Assembly: GCF_001545075.1 (NCBI RefSeq)
Contig: NZ_FCOB02000015.1
Span: forward strand, 62,001 to 126,000
DNA length: 64,000 bases
Direction of reading: 5' to 3'
From: Caballeronia ptereochthonis
Lineage (GTDB): Bacteria > Pseudomonadota > Gammaproteobacteria > Burkholderiales > Burkholderiaceae
The position numbers were made by a program, and so were the translations under genes. Below the pieces are notes generated by a model. It worked only from the letters and a program-made list of their open reading frames with translations. It ran no database searches and was not told the DNA's origin. This document shows, one piece after another, positions 47,012 through 55,193 of this stretch. Position 1 is the first letter of the stretch; the number at the start of each line of letters is the position of its first letter.

Positions 47012-47680
47012 TCAGGCCGGCGTCAGCGTCTCGCCGGACACGCGCACCTTCTGGCCGATTGCGACTCCCGGCGCGGCTTCGTAGTTGAACGTGCGCACGC
47101 TGCCGTCGTCCATGCGGACCTGCACCTGGTACGTCGTCGCCTTGTGAACCGCGTGCTCGATCTGATTGCCCGCGAGCCCGCCGCCGATCGCGCCGATGAT
47201 CGTCGCCGCCGTGCGGCCGCGTCCGTTGCCGATCTGCGTGCCCGCGAGCCCGCCGACCACCGCGCCGCCGACCGCGCCGAGGCCCGTCGTAGGCTGGGCG
47301 GTCTGCACGGTGTTCACCGCGGTCACTTCACCGGCGTACGGATCGTAGGCGGGCGCGGGATTCGTCGCATGGACGGCCGGCTCATGGACCGGCGCGGCGG
47401 TACGCGCCGGATTCACGTGATGCCCGCGCACGGCGCGCGGCAGCGGCGCGGCTTGCTGAGTCGCCGGTTGCGATGCCTGTTGCGAAGGCGTTGTCTTGGT
47501 CACTTGCGCATCGACGAGCGGTGAGGCCGTGACAGCCGCGGCGGTCGCCTTCGACGAGGGCAGCAGGCCCGTCATCGCCGCGACCCCGGTGCCGCACGCG
47601 AGGATGACCGACACGGCGGCTGCCGCGACGAGCGGGTGAATGCGGGACGGCTTCGTTTGAATCTCGGGAACAGCGTTCAT
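47012..47680 (-). CDS. glycine-zipper 2TM-domain outer-membrane/periplasmic protein
   Basis: A 222-residue protein with a hydrophobic N-terminal anchor (IHPLVAAAAVSVILACGTGV) and a long Ala/Pro/Gln linker. A glycine zipper follows (GAVGGAVVGGLAGTQIGNG and IIGAIGGGLAGNQ, about residues 135-175), then a C-terminal beta segment with VQVRMDDGSVRTFNY. This is the SlyB/PcpF-like layout seen in Burkholderiaceae. The start MNAVPEIQTK at 47680 has a strong AGGAGG 8 bp upstream; the open frame upstream is ignored. Confidence 0.8.
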   Translation of the reverse strand: MNAVPEIQTKPSRIHPLVAAAAVSVILACGTGVAAMTGLLPSSKATAAAVTASPLVDAQVTKTTPSQQASQPATQQAAPLPRAVRGHHVNPARTAAPVHEPAVHATNPAPAYDPYAGEVTAVNTVQTAQPTTGLGAVGGAVVGGLAGTQIGNGRGRTAATIIGAIGGGLAGNQIEHAVHKATTYQVQVRMDDGSVRTFNYEAAPGVAIGQKVRVSGETLTPA

Positions 47681-47816
47681 GGCAGCGACCTCCTGTGGAT
47701 GCCTGCCTGCTATAACGCCGCGTCCCGCGCGCGGTGGACGCGGATGCTGTGACATTTGTAAGCAAAAGTCGCGGCGCGAACGCGCTTGGCGAGGCATCCC
47801 CAGGCGGCCTAGGGTC

Positions 47817-47857
47817 TTTACATATGTTGCGCTAATTTTGTAGATGGCAACATATGT
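47817..47857 (+). promoter_or_regulatory. two CATATG-type operator sites over the binding-protein promoter
   Basis: ACATATGTTG (47820-47829) and CAACATATGT (47848-47857) are exact inverted copies with 18 bp between. A -35-like TTTACA (47817-47822) overlaps the left site and a -10-like TAGATG (47841-47846) sits between them, 18 bp later. The same motif occurs as a 14-bp palindrome in the aminotransferase promoter (52278-52291). The placement suggests repression by one dimeric regulator. Confidence 0.6.
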
Positions 47858-47882
47858 ATCATTCCACACAAAAGAGGAAGCC

Positions 47883-48779
47883 ATGAAAACCAAGCCGCTG
47901 CTCGCATCCGCTTTCGCGCTTGCCGCGCTCTCGCTCGTCACGGGGGCGAGCTACGGCCAGATGACGCTCGCCAAGATACAGGCCGTCGATCTGATCGCGA
48001 TCGGCCATCGCGAAACGTCCGTGCCGTTTTCATATGTCGATGCGAGCAACAACGTCGTCGGTTTTTCCCAGGACCTGTGCAACAAGGTGATCGACGCGGT
48101 CAAGGCCAGGACGAAGCATCCGGATTTGCGCGTGCGCTTCATTCCGGTGACGTCGCAGAACCGCATCTCGCTCGTGCAGAACGGCACGGTCGATCTCGAA
48201 TGCGGCGTGACGACGAACCTCACGTCGCGGCAGAATCAGGTGGCCTTCTCCGACACGTTCTTCGTCGCGACCACGCGCCTGCTCACCAAAAAGGATTCGG
48301 GCATCAAGGATTTTCCTGACCTCGCGGGCAAGACCGTCGTGACGAATCAGGGCACGACGTCCGAACGCATCCTGCGCAAGATGAACGAAGAGAAGAAGAT
48401 GAACATGAGCATCATCAGCGCGAAGGACTACGGGGAAGGGCGAGCGACGCTCGAAACCGGCCGCGCGGTGGCCTACATGATGGACGACGTGCTGCTCGCG
48501 GGCACGCGCTCGCTGACGGCGAAGCCTTCCGACTGGGTGCTCGTCGGCACGCCGCAGTCGTCGGAGGCCTACGGCTTCATGATGCGCAAGGACGATCCGG
48601 AGTTCAAAAAGCTCGTCGACGACACGATGAGCCAGGTGATGAAGAGCCCCGAGATCAAGACGATGTACGACAAGTGGTTCATGAAACCCGTGCCACCGAA
48701 GAACATCAACTTCGATTTCCCGATGAGCGAGACGATGCAGAAGCTCTACGCCGAGCCGAACGACAAGGCGTTCGAATGA
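47883..48779 (+). CDS. amino-acid-type ABC transporter substrate-binding protein
   Basis: A 298-residue periplasmic binding protein of family 3 (SBP_bac_3), with signal peptide (MKTKPLLASAFALAALSLVTGA, cleavage after ASYG). The segments PFSYVDASNNVVGFSQDLC, DLECGVTTNLTSRQ and KTVVTNQGTTSERIL match glutamate/aspartate-type binding proteins. No permease or ATPase gene follows: the next gene, after a hairpin, is convergent. GAGG lies 6-7 bp before the ATG at 47883. It shares operator motifs with the aminotransferase operon. Confidence 0.88.
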   Translation: MKTKPLLASAFALAALSLVTGASYGQMTLAKIQAVDLIAIGHRETSVPFSYVDASNNVVGFSQDLCNKVIDAVKARTKHPDLRVRFIPVTSQNRISLVQNGTVDLECGVTTNLTSRQNQVAFSDTFFVATTRLLTKKDSGIKDFPDLAGKTVVTNQGTTSERILRKMNEEKKMNMSIISAKDYGEGRATLETGRAVAYMMDDVLLAGTRSLTAKPSDWVLVGTPQSSEAYGFMMRKDDPEFKKLVDDTMSQVMKSPEIKTMYDKWFMKPVPPKNINFDFPMSETMQKLYAEPNDKAFE

Positions 48780-48786
48780 TCTGCAT

Positions 48787-48810
48787 GCCGGGCGCAAGGA
48801 CGCGCCCGGC
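48787..48810. terminator. bidirectional hairpin between convergent genes
   Basis: GCCGGGCGC-AAGGAC-GCGCCCGGC, a perfect 9-bp stem filling the 36-bp gap between the binding-protein and CMD-family stop codons. It has no T-run; call is by position and stem strength. Confidence 0.6.
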
Positions 48811-48815
48811 GTAGC

Positions 48816-49370
48816 TCATTCCGCGAAGGGCAGGTCCTTTTGCCCTTCGGCGCGCATGCCGAACGTGTTGAGCGTCATCGCGACGAGCGCGTAGTAGCCC
48901 AGCAGGCCGACGAGATTCACCACCACCGTATGGCCGAAGCGCGCGACGGCGGCGTCATAGGTCGCATCGCTTACGCGCTTCGTTTCATAGAGCTCGGTCG
49001 CGAAATCGAAGACGAGCTTGTCCTCGGCATCGGCGAAATCCGGCGTCTTGCCGGTGCGCAGCGCCTCGGCGACATCGGCGGGCAGGCCCGCGTCCAGCGC
49101 GATCGGATGATGAATGTGCCATTCCGCCTGCGAGCGCCAGCGCGCCGCCGTCACCAGGATCGCGAGTTCCGACAGCCGCAGCGGCAGGCCCGTCTTGTAG
49201 CGGCAGAACGCGCCGAGCTTCTGCGCGTTCTGCGCGAGTTCCGGGCTGAAGATCCAGCCGAGAAACGGCCCGTTGAGGTTGCCGCGCGGGCCGCTCAGGA
49301 TGTCCTGCAGCACGGCCTTCTGTTCGTCGGATGCGGTGGCGGTGTTGAAATCGGGAAGTCTCTTGCTCAT
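48816..49370 (-). CDS. carboxymuconolactone decarboxylase (CMD/AhpD-like) family protein
   Basis: A 184-residue protein of the CMD fold. The family core LPLRLSELAILVTAARWRSQ and EWHIHHPIALDAGL is visible, but the AhpD CxxC redox motif is missing: the corresponding positions read HIHH, and the only cysteine is in FCRYK. So peroxidase activity by disulfide chemistry is unlikely; gamma-lactone decarboxylase-like or non-redox function is possible. Start overlaps the AtzE-like stop by 4 bp (ATGA) at the end of the aminotransferase operon. Confidence 0.82.
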   Translation of the reverse strand: MSKRLPDFNTATASDEQKAVLQDILSGPRGNLNGPFLGWIFSPELAQNAQKLGAFCRYKTGLPLRLSELAILVTAARWRSQAEWHIHHPIALDAGLPADVAEALRTGKTPDFADAEDKLVFDFATELYETKRVSDATYDAAVARFGHTVVVNLVGLLGYYALVAMTLNTFGMRAEGQKDLPFAE

Positions 49371-50704
49371 GTGTCGGTCGATGTTCGTTGGGTGTTCCTG
49401 AAGCCCTCCTCGATGCGCCGCGCCGTCGCGAGGCACGCGGCTTCGTCGAAGGGCGCGGCGATCACCTGCACGCCGAGCGGCATGCGGCCTGGGCGAATCA
49501 CGGGCGCGGTGACGACCGGAAGGCCCGCGAAGGAAATGGGCTGCGTCAGCATGCCGAGATGCTTCGCCGGTTCGAGCGCGTGAACGCCCACCATGATGGT
49601 CGTGTCGGAGAAGCGCGGCGCCGCGAAGGGCGTGCATGGCGCGAGCAGGATGTCGAAGTCGGCGAAGAGGCGCGACATGCGCATGCGAAAGCGCTGCTGG
49701 TAGCGCAGCGCGCGGGCGTACCACGCGGCCGGACTCAATGCGCCCGCCAGCAGGCGCGTGCGCAGGCGTGGCGACACGCTTTCGGCAGGCGCGTCGAGCA
49801 GATTCGCGTGCGCGGTCGCGACTTCGACGTTCGAGATGATCGTCGCGGCGCCGCGCACGAGTTGCATCTCGTCTTCGGGCATGACGATCGTCTCGTGCGG
49901 CCCGAGCAATGATGCCGTTTGCATCACGGCGTCCCACGCTTCGCGCGAAGCATAGGTTTCGAAGAAGCCGCCGAGCACGGCGACTTTCCGCTCGTCGCAG
50001 CGTTCGTTCGATGCGTTGCCGTCGAGAACCGCGTACATCGCCGCGAGATCGTCGACGTTACGCGCAAAGCCGCCGATGCAATCGAGCGAATCGGCATAGG
50101 GCAGCGTGCCGCGCTTCGACAGGCGCCCGAACGTCGGCTTCATGCCCCATGCGCCGCACAGCGCGGCGGGCGCGCGGATGGAGCCGTTGGTGTCGCTGCC
50201 GAGCGCGAGCGGCACGCATCCCGCCGCGACGGCGGCCGCCGAGCCGCCCGACGATCCGCCCGTCATGCATTCGATGTCGTGCGGATTGCGCACTGCGCCG
50301 AAATGCGGATTTTCGCCGGTCGCACCGCACGCGAGCTCGTCCATGTGCGTCGTGCCGACGAGCACCGCGCCGGCCTGCCTGAGCCGCGCGACGGCGTCGG
50401 CGTCGCGTCGCGCGGCGGGCGCATCGAGCCGCGCGCGCGAGCCGGCGATCCTCGCATGGCCTTCGATATCGAACAGGCTCTTTGCCGCAAACGGCACGCC
50501 GGCGAGCGGCCCGGGATCGATGCCGTTCGCAAGCAGCGCGTCGATGCGCCCGGCGTGTGCAAGCGCTTCGTCGTGGAAAACGTGATGGAACGCGTTGATC
50601 GCGGCGTTCTCGCGCTCGATGACAGCGAGCGCTTCACGCGTCGCGTCGACGGCCGAACGTCTTCGCGCGCGCACGTCGGCGGCGATTTCAAGCGCGCGGT
50701 TCAT
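49367..50704 (-). CDS. atzE: AtzE-like amidohydrolase (amidase signature family)
   Basis: A 445-residue amidase with the Ser-cisSer-Lys triad: Lys in GVPFAAKSLFDIEG, and the serines in MTGGSSGGSAAAVAAG and LGSDTNGSIRAPAALCG. Starting MNRALEIAADVR and with an AtzG-like partner immediately upstream, it looks like the 1-carboxybiuret hydrolase subunit AtzE, or a relative acting on ureido acids or oxamate-like compounds. Its start overlaps the AtzG-like gene by 17 bp, so the two are coupled. The substrate here is inferred only from the pair. Confidence 0.8.
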   Translation of the reverse strand: MNRALEIAADVRARRRSAVDATREALAVIERENAAINAFHHVFHDEALAHAGRIDALLANGIDPGPLAGVPFAAKSLFDIEGHARIAGSRARLDAPAARRDADAVARLRQAGAVLVGTTHMDELACGATGENPHFGAVRNPHDIECMTGGSSGGSAAAVAAGCVPLALGSDTNGSIRAPAALCGAWGMKPTFGRLSKRGTLPYADSLDCIGGFARNVDDLAAMYAVLDGNASNERCDERKVAVLGGFFETYASREAWDAVMQTASLLGPHETIVMPEDEMQLVRGAATIISNVEVATAHANLLDAPAESVSPRLRTRLLAGALSPAAWYARALRYQQRFRMRMSRLFADFDILLAPCTPFAAPRFSDTTIMVGVHALEPAKHLGMLTQPISFAGLPVVTAPVIRPGRMPLGVQVIAAPFDEAACLATARRIEEGFRNTQRTSTDT

Positions 50705-50882
50705 CGTCGGGTTCCGGTTCGTCGAGCGCAATGGCGAGTTGCCGCGCGCTCGCGTGCATCGTATCGAGCAGCGCCGCGACGTCCGTCAGCAGCGCATCGG
50801 GCAATGCGATGCCGAGGCTCGCCGCGCACGCTTTCGCGTAGCGTCGCGAGTCGAACGGGGTGCCGTCGGCTGCTTGCTTCAT
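50688..50882 (-). CDS. atzG: AtzG-like (DUF4089) accessory subunit
   Basis: A 64-residue helical protein: YAKACAASLGIALPDALLTD and VAALLDTMHASARQLAIAL match the short partner subunit of AtzE, which is known to form the AtzE-AtzG heterotetramer. It overlaps the aminotransferase stop by 4 bp (ATGA) and the AtzE-like start by 17 bp. Family call rests on length, pattern and position. Confidence 0.75.
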   Translation of the reverse strand: MKQAADGTPFDSRRYAKACAASLGIALPDALLTDVAALLDTMHASARQLAIALDEPEPDDEPRA

Positions 50883-52222
50883 GCGGCCTTCGCGCCGATC
50901 ACGCCGAGCGCGCCGTCGATCGCCTCGGAAAGACGCTCGACGATGGTTTCGATCTGCTCGCTCGTCGTGATGAACGGCGGCGCGATGAGCACGTGATCGC
51001 CGTTAATGCCGTCCACGGTGCCGCCCATCGGATAGACCATGAGGCCGCGCTTCATCGCCTCGCTCTTGATGACGGCGTGCAGCTTGTGCTTCGGATCGAA
51101 CGGCGCCTTGCTCCCGCGGTCCTGGACGAGCTCGACGCCGGTGAAGAGGCCGCGCCCGCGCACGTCGCCGATGAACGGATGCTTCGCATGCCGCTCGCGC
51201 AGCAGGGCGCGCAATTGCTCGCCGCGCGCCTTCACGTTGTCGAGCAGCTTGTCCCCGGCGATGACCTTCTGCACTTCGAGCGCCGCCGCGCACGCCGTCG
51301 CATGACCGATATATGTGTGGCCGTGCTGGAAGAACCCGGAGCCGCCGACGATCGTCTCGAAGATCTCGTTGCTGACGAGCGTCGCGCCGATCGGCTGATA
51401 ACCCGCGCCGAGCCCTTTCGCGATCGCCAGAATGTCGGGCGACACGCCGTCTTCCTCGCACGCGAACAGATAGCCGGTGCGGCCCATGCCCGACATCACT
51501 TCGTCGAGGATCAGCAGCACGCCGTACTTGTCGCAGACCGCGCGAATCTTGCGGAAGTACTCGCGCACCGGCGGTACCGCGCCGGCCGTCGCGCCGACGA
51601 CAGTTTCAGCAACGAACGCGGCCACCGTTTCCGGCCCGAGCTCGAGAATCTTGGCTTCGAGCTCGTCGGCGAGACGTTGCGCGAAGGCTTCGTCCGATTC
51701 GCCCGCGCGCTGCTCGCGATACGCGAAGCAGGGCGTGACGTGATGCGCTTCGATCAGGATCGGCAGGAACGGCTCGCGGCGCCACGCGTTGCCGCCGATC
51801 GCGAGCGCGCCGAGCGTGTTGCCGTGATAGCTCTGCCGCCGCGCGATGAAATGCCGCCGCTCGGGCTGCCCCGTCTCGACGAAATACTGGCGCGCGAGCT
51901 TGAGCGCCGCCTCCATCGCTTCGGAGCCGCCGGACACGAAATAGACATGACCGAGATTCTTCGGCGCGGCTTCGACGAGCAGGTTCGCGAGTTCCTCGGC
52001 GGGTTCCGTCGTGAAGAACGACGTATGCGCATAGGGCAGTTGCTGCACCTGGCGCTGGATGGCCTCGATCACGCGCGGATGACTGTGGCCGAGGCACGAG
52101 ACGGCCGCGCCGCCGCACGCGTCGATGTAGCGCTTGCCGGTCGAATCGACGATCTCGATGCCGTCGCCGCGCACGGCGACGGGGAGCTTGGCGCGCGGCG
52201 CGCGATGAAATACCGTGGTCAT
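50879..52222 (-). CDS. class III pyridoxal-phosphate aminotransferase
   Basis: A 447-residue aminotransferase. The PLP-binding motifs are complete: YFVSGGSEAMEAALKLARQY, LLILDEVMSGMGRTG, and the Schiff-base lysine in PDILAIAKGLGAGYQP. This is the group of beta-alanine, GABA, adenosylmethionine-8-amino-oxononanoate and 2-amino acid:pyruvate transaminases; the amine substrate is not known. I chose the ATG at 52222 (MTTVFHRAPRAK); codons before it lie in the promoter. It is the first gene of the AtzG-AtzE-CMD operon. Confidence 0.9.
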   Translation of the reverse strand: MTTVFHRAPRAKLPVAVRGDGIEIVDSTGKRYIDACGGAAVSCLGHSHPRVIEAIQRQVQQLPYAHTSFFTTEPAEELANLLVEAAPKNLGHVYFVSGGSEAMEAALKLARQYFVETGQPERRHFIARRQSYHGNTLGALAIGGNAWRREPFLPILIEAHHVTPCFAYREQRAGESDEAFAQRLADELEAKILELGPETVAAFVAETVVGATAGAVPPVREYFRKIRAVCDKYGVLLILDEVMSGMGRTGYLFACEEDGVSPDILAIAKGLGAGYQPIGATLVSNEIFETIVGGSGFFQHGHTYIGHATACAAALEVQKVIAGDKLLDNVKARGEQLRALLRERHAKHPFIGDVRGRGLFTGVELVQDRGSKAPFDPKHKLHAVIKSEAMKRGLMVYPMGGTVDGINGDHVLIAPPFITTSEQIETIVERLSEAIDGALGVIGAKAA

Positions 52223-52263
52223 GGTTCCTGCCTTTGAAGAGCGTGCGCAACACGCGATGTATG

Positions 52264-52294
52264 ATTCTAACCTGATAACAACATATGTTGTCAA
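52264..52294 (-). promoter_or_regulatory. aminotransferase-operon promoter with palindromic operator
   Basis: On the minus strand TTGACA (52294-52289) and TAGAAT (52269-52264) form a -35/-10 pair with a 19-bp spacer, 42-72 bp before the ATG. The 14-bp palindrome ACAACATATGTTGT (52278-52291) covers the -35 end and spacer, where a bound repressor would block RNA polymerase. It matches the sites before the binding-protein gene at 47.8 kb. Confidence 0.6.
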
Positions 52295-52313
52295 TGATGC
52301 GCGTATCGGCGAC

Positions 52314-53630
52314 TCATTGCGCGGCCCTGATGTAGCGCGCGGGAATCGCGAGGATCAGGAACGCGGCGAGAAACAGCGTGACGGCGAGCAGCGCGACGCC
52401 GACCGTCGTGCTGCCGGTGATGTCCTTGAGAAAGCCCATGATCGTCGGCCCGACGAAGCCCGCGACCGCCGCGCCGACGTTCACGAGACCGGCGCCGCCC
52501 GCCGCCGCCGTGCCCGCGAGAATGCGCGACGGCAGGCTCCAGAACATCGCCAGCGTGCTCATGATGCCGGCGACGGCTACCGTCAGGCACGCGACCGCGG
52601 TCACGGGCGCGCCCGCCGCCATCACGCTGCCGATCAGCGCGATGCCGCCGATGAACACCGGCGCCGCCGTGTGCCAGCGCCGCTCGCGTGTCTTCACGGA
52701 ATGCTGCGCGTTGATGACCATCGCGGCGGCCGCGACGAGATAGGGAATTGCGCTCACGACGCCGATCTGGAAATTGCTGAGATGGCCGAGCGCCTTGACC
52801 ATCGTCGGCATCCAGAAGACGAGGCCGTAGTTGCCGACGTTGTAGAGAAACGAGATCGCGCACAGCAGCCACAGCGTCGGCTCCTTCAGCGCGGGCAGAA
52901 GCGCCTGTTTCTTGTCCGACGATTCGCGCGCGAGCTCGCTTTTCACGACCGCGAGTTCGTCGCGCGAGAGCCACTTCGCATCCTCGATGCGATTCACCAC
53001 CGCGGCGAACAGCACGACGCCGAGCATGACCGCGGGCAGGCCTTCGATCAGGAACATCCACTGCCAGCCGTGCAGGCTCAGGCCGCCGTGCGTGGCGTCC
53101 ATGATCCAGCCCGACAGCGGGCCGCCGATGATCACGCCGAGCGGCATCGCGAGAAAGAGCAGCGACATCACCTTGGCCAGACGGAACGACGGAAACCACA
53201 GGCTGAAGTACGCGATGACCGCGGGAAAGAAGCTCGCTTCCGTCAGGCCGAGCAGAAAGCGCAGGATGTAGAACGTCGTCTGATCGCGCGTCGCCAGCGT
53301 CGCGATGGAGACGATGCCCCACGCGATCAGCGAGCCGCCGAGACACGCGCGCACGCCCAGGCGCTTCACGAGATAGCCGGCAGGCACCTGAAGCAGCAGA
53401 TAGCCGACGAAGAAGAGCCCCGCGCCGACGCCGTAAGCCGCTTCGGTGAGGTTCAGCTCGCTCATCATCTGCAGCTTGGCGAAGCCGACGTTCACGCGAT
53501 CCAGATAGCCGAAGAAGTAGCACAGCAGGATGAGCGGGATGACGCGCAGCGTCACCCTGCGATACACGGCGTCGGCGGCGTGCGCGGGATGCGCGGCGGA
53601 TTGCGGCGTTGCTTGATGGGGAGTGGCCAT
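52314..53630 (-). CDS. MFS transporter, anion:cation symporter (ACS) type
   Basis: A 438-residue transporter with about 12 hydrophobic segments. PLILLCYFFGYLDRVNVGFAKL is the ACS signature, as in tartrate, 4-hydroxyphenylacetate and hexuronate permeases. Further motifs are FVGYLLLQVPAGYLVKRLG and FLLGLTEASFFPAVIAYFS. Probable cargo is an organic anion, perhaps an acidic product handled by the neighbouring enzymes. It lies 24 bp after the deacylase gene on the same strand, so the two are co-transcribed. Confidence 0.88.
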   Translation of the reverse strand: MATPHQATPQSAAHPAHAADAVYRRVTLRVIPLILLCYFFGYLDRVNVGFAKLQMMSELNLTEAAYGVGAGLFFVGYLLLQVPAGYLVKRLGVRACLGGSLIAWGIVSIATLATRDQTTFYILRFLLGLTEASFFPAVIAYFSLWFPSFRLAKVMSLLFLAMPLGVIIGGPLSGWIMDATHGGLSLHGWQWMFLIEGLPAVMLGVVLFAAVVNRIEDAKWLSRDELAVVKSELARESSDKKQALLPALKEPTLWLLCAISFLYNVGNYGLVFWMPTMVKALGHLSNFQIGVVSAIPYLVAAAAMVINAQHSVKTRERRWHTAAPVFIGGIALIGSVMAAGAPVTAVACLTVAVAGIMSTLAMFWSLPSRILAGTAAAGGAGLVNVGAAVAGFVGPTIMGFLKDITGSTTVGVALLAVTLFLAAFLILAIPARYIRAAQ

Positions 53631-53654
53631 GTCGGTCTCTGATCGGCTGGTTGT

Positions 53655-55091
53655 TTATCGAGGGATTCGGCGCAGCGCCCGTCCCGGTCTCGCGCCCGTG
53701 GGTTCGCCATGCGCGATCACGGCCACGCCGTTCACGATCACATGCTCGATGCCCTTCGGCGCGAGCTTGGGCGCGTCGAACGTCGCGCGGTCGATGACTT
53801 CGTCGGGATCGAACACGACGAGATCCGCGAAATGGCCTTCGGCGACGTGCCCGCGCGCATCGATGCCGAATTGCTCGGCGGTGAGGCCGGACATCTTGCG
53901 CACGGCCGTCTCCAGCGGAAACAGCTTCAGCTCGCGGGAGTAGTGGCCGAGCACGCGCGGAAACGTGCCCCACAGGCGCGGGTGCGGCGCGGTGTCGTTC
54001 GGCAGGCCGTCGGAGCCGACCATCGTCTTTTCGTGGCGGAAGATGCGCCGCACGTCCTGTTCGTCCATGACGAAATAGATCGCGCCCGCGGGTTTCAGGT
54101 CTTCGATGGCGGCTTCGATCGAGCCGTCATAGAGCGGCAGGATCTCCACGAAGTCCTTGCCCGCGAGCTCGGGGCGCTTCGTGGACCATGCGAGCATCAC
54201 GCGCGACGACTGGCGGATGCGGTCCGCGCGCAGCATGGTGGAGGTGGCCGGATATGGATGGCAGTCGAGGCAGAGCGGCTGGCGCTCGCTTTGGGCGTCG
54301 ATGAGCGCGAGCGTTTCGACCGAGCGCCCGTGATTCTCCTTGCCCGCGACCTTGTGATGCGAGAGCACGAGATTCGCGCCGACCGCCTTGCCGATCGCGA
54401 ACGCTTCTTCCATCGATGGAACGATGTCGGCGGTTTCGTCGCGCAAGTGCGTGGCGAAGACGCCGGGAAAGCGTTTGAGCGGCGCGCAGACGTCGATCAG
54501 CTCCTGCGTGCTCGCCGCCGCCGCGGGCGGATAGAACGTGCCCGAAGACACCCCGAACGCGCCCGCCTTCATCGCCTCTTCGACATCGGCAGCCATGCGC
54601 GCGCGCTCGTCCGCCGTGGCTTCGCGCGCGAGATCGTTCATGTGACGCACGCGCAGCGTCGAATGGCCGACGAGCGCCGCGACGTTCACGGCGGCGGGCG
54701 CCCCGTCGAGCGCGTCGAGATAGGCGGCGAAGCTGTCGTAGGCGAAGCGCTCGGGCACGCCGAGCAGATCGAGCGGTTGCGGAATCGCATCCGCCCGCAA
54801 GGGCGCGAGACTGATGCCGCAGTTGCCTGCGATCACCGTCGTCACGCCCTGCACGACTTTCGGCCGCACGTCGGGATGCGTAAGAACGAAGGCGTCGTCG
54901 TGCGTGTGACTGTCGATGAAGCCCGGCGCCACGATCTTGCCCGTCGCGTCGATGGTCGCGTCCGCGCTCGCCGCCGACAGGTCGCCGATCGCCTCGATGC
55001 GCTCGCCGTTCACGCCGACGTCGGCGGCGAAGCGCGCGTTGCCGGTTCCGTCGATGACTTCGCCGTTCCGGATGATCAGTTGATAGTGCAT
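53655..55091 (-). CDS. N-acyl-D-amino-acid deacylase / D-aminoacylase family amidohydrolase
   Basis: A 478-residue member of the amidohydrolase superfamily. The metal site HxH is in APGFIDSHTHDDAF, followed by GVTTVIAGNCGIS, the bridging/ligand region SHHKVAGKENHG and VGSDGLPNDTAPHPR near the C-terminus. These match D-aminoacylases and N-acyl-D-Glu/Asp deacylases; the cysteine metal ligand is in AGNCG. I chose MHYQLIIRNGEVIDGTGN at 55091, with GGGG upstream. It is divergent from the LysR gene, suggesting control by it. Confidence 0.88.
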   Translation of the reverse strand: MHYQLIIRNGEVIDGTGNARFAADVGVNGERIEAIGDLSAASADATIDATGKIVAPGFIDSHTHDDAFVLTHPDVRPKVVQGVTTVIAGNCGISLAPLRADAIPQPLDLLGVPERFAYDSFAAYLDALDGAPAAVNVAALVGHSTLRVRHMNDLAREATADERARMAADVEEAMKAGAFGVSSGTFYPPAAAASTQELIDVCAPLKRFPGVFATHLRDETADIVPSMEEAFAIGKAVGANLVLSHHKVAGKENHGRSVETLALIDAQSERQPLCLDCHPYPATSTMLRADRIRQSSRVMLAWSTKRPELAGKDFVEILPLYDGSIEAAIEDLKPAGAIYFVMDEQDVRRIFRHEKTMVGSDGLPNDTAPHPRLWGTFPRVLGHYSRELKLFPLETAVRKMSGLTAEQFGIDARGHVAEGHFADLVVFDPDEVIDRATFDAPKLAPKGIEHVIVNGVAVIAHGEPTGARPGRALRRIPR

Positions 55092-55137
55092 GAGCATGCC
55101 CCGCTGTGATGACTTTTTGTTTCGGCGACAATGCTCG

Positions 55138-55154
55138 GTGCAAAAAATAGGCAC
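55138..55154. promoter_or_regulatory. short dyad in the deacylase/LysR divergent region
   Basis: GTGC-AAAAAATAG-GCAC in the 102-bp gap between the divergent deacylase and LysR genes. The short arms and AT-rich centre would suit a regulator site. Support is weak. Confidence 0.25.
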
Positions 55155-55193
55155 GTCCAATGCCGGTTTTTCACGGATTCATGCGAGACAGTT

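Noticed and set aside
49919..52237. Long plus-strand frame opposite the amidase and aminotransferase
   Set aside because: Antisense shadow with high Arg/Ala/His; the PLP and amidase signatures lie on the minus strand.
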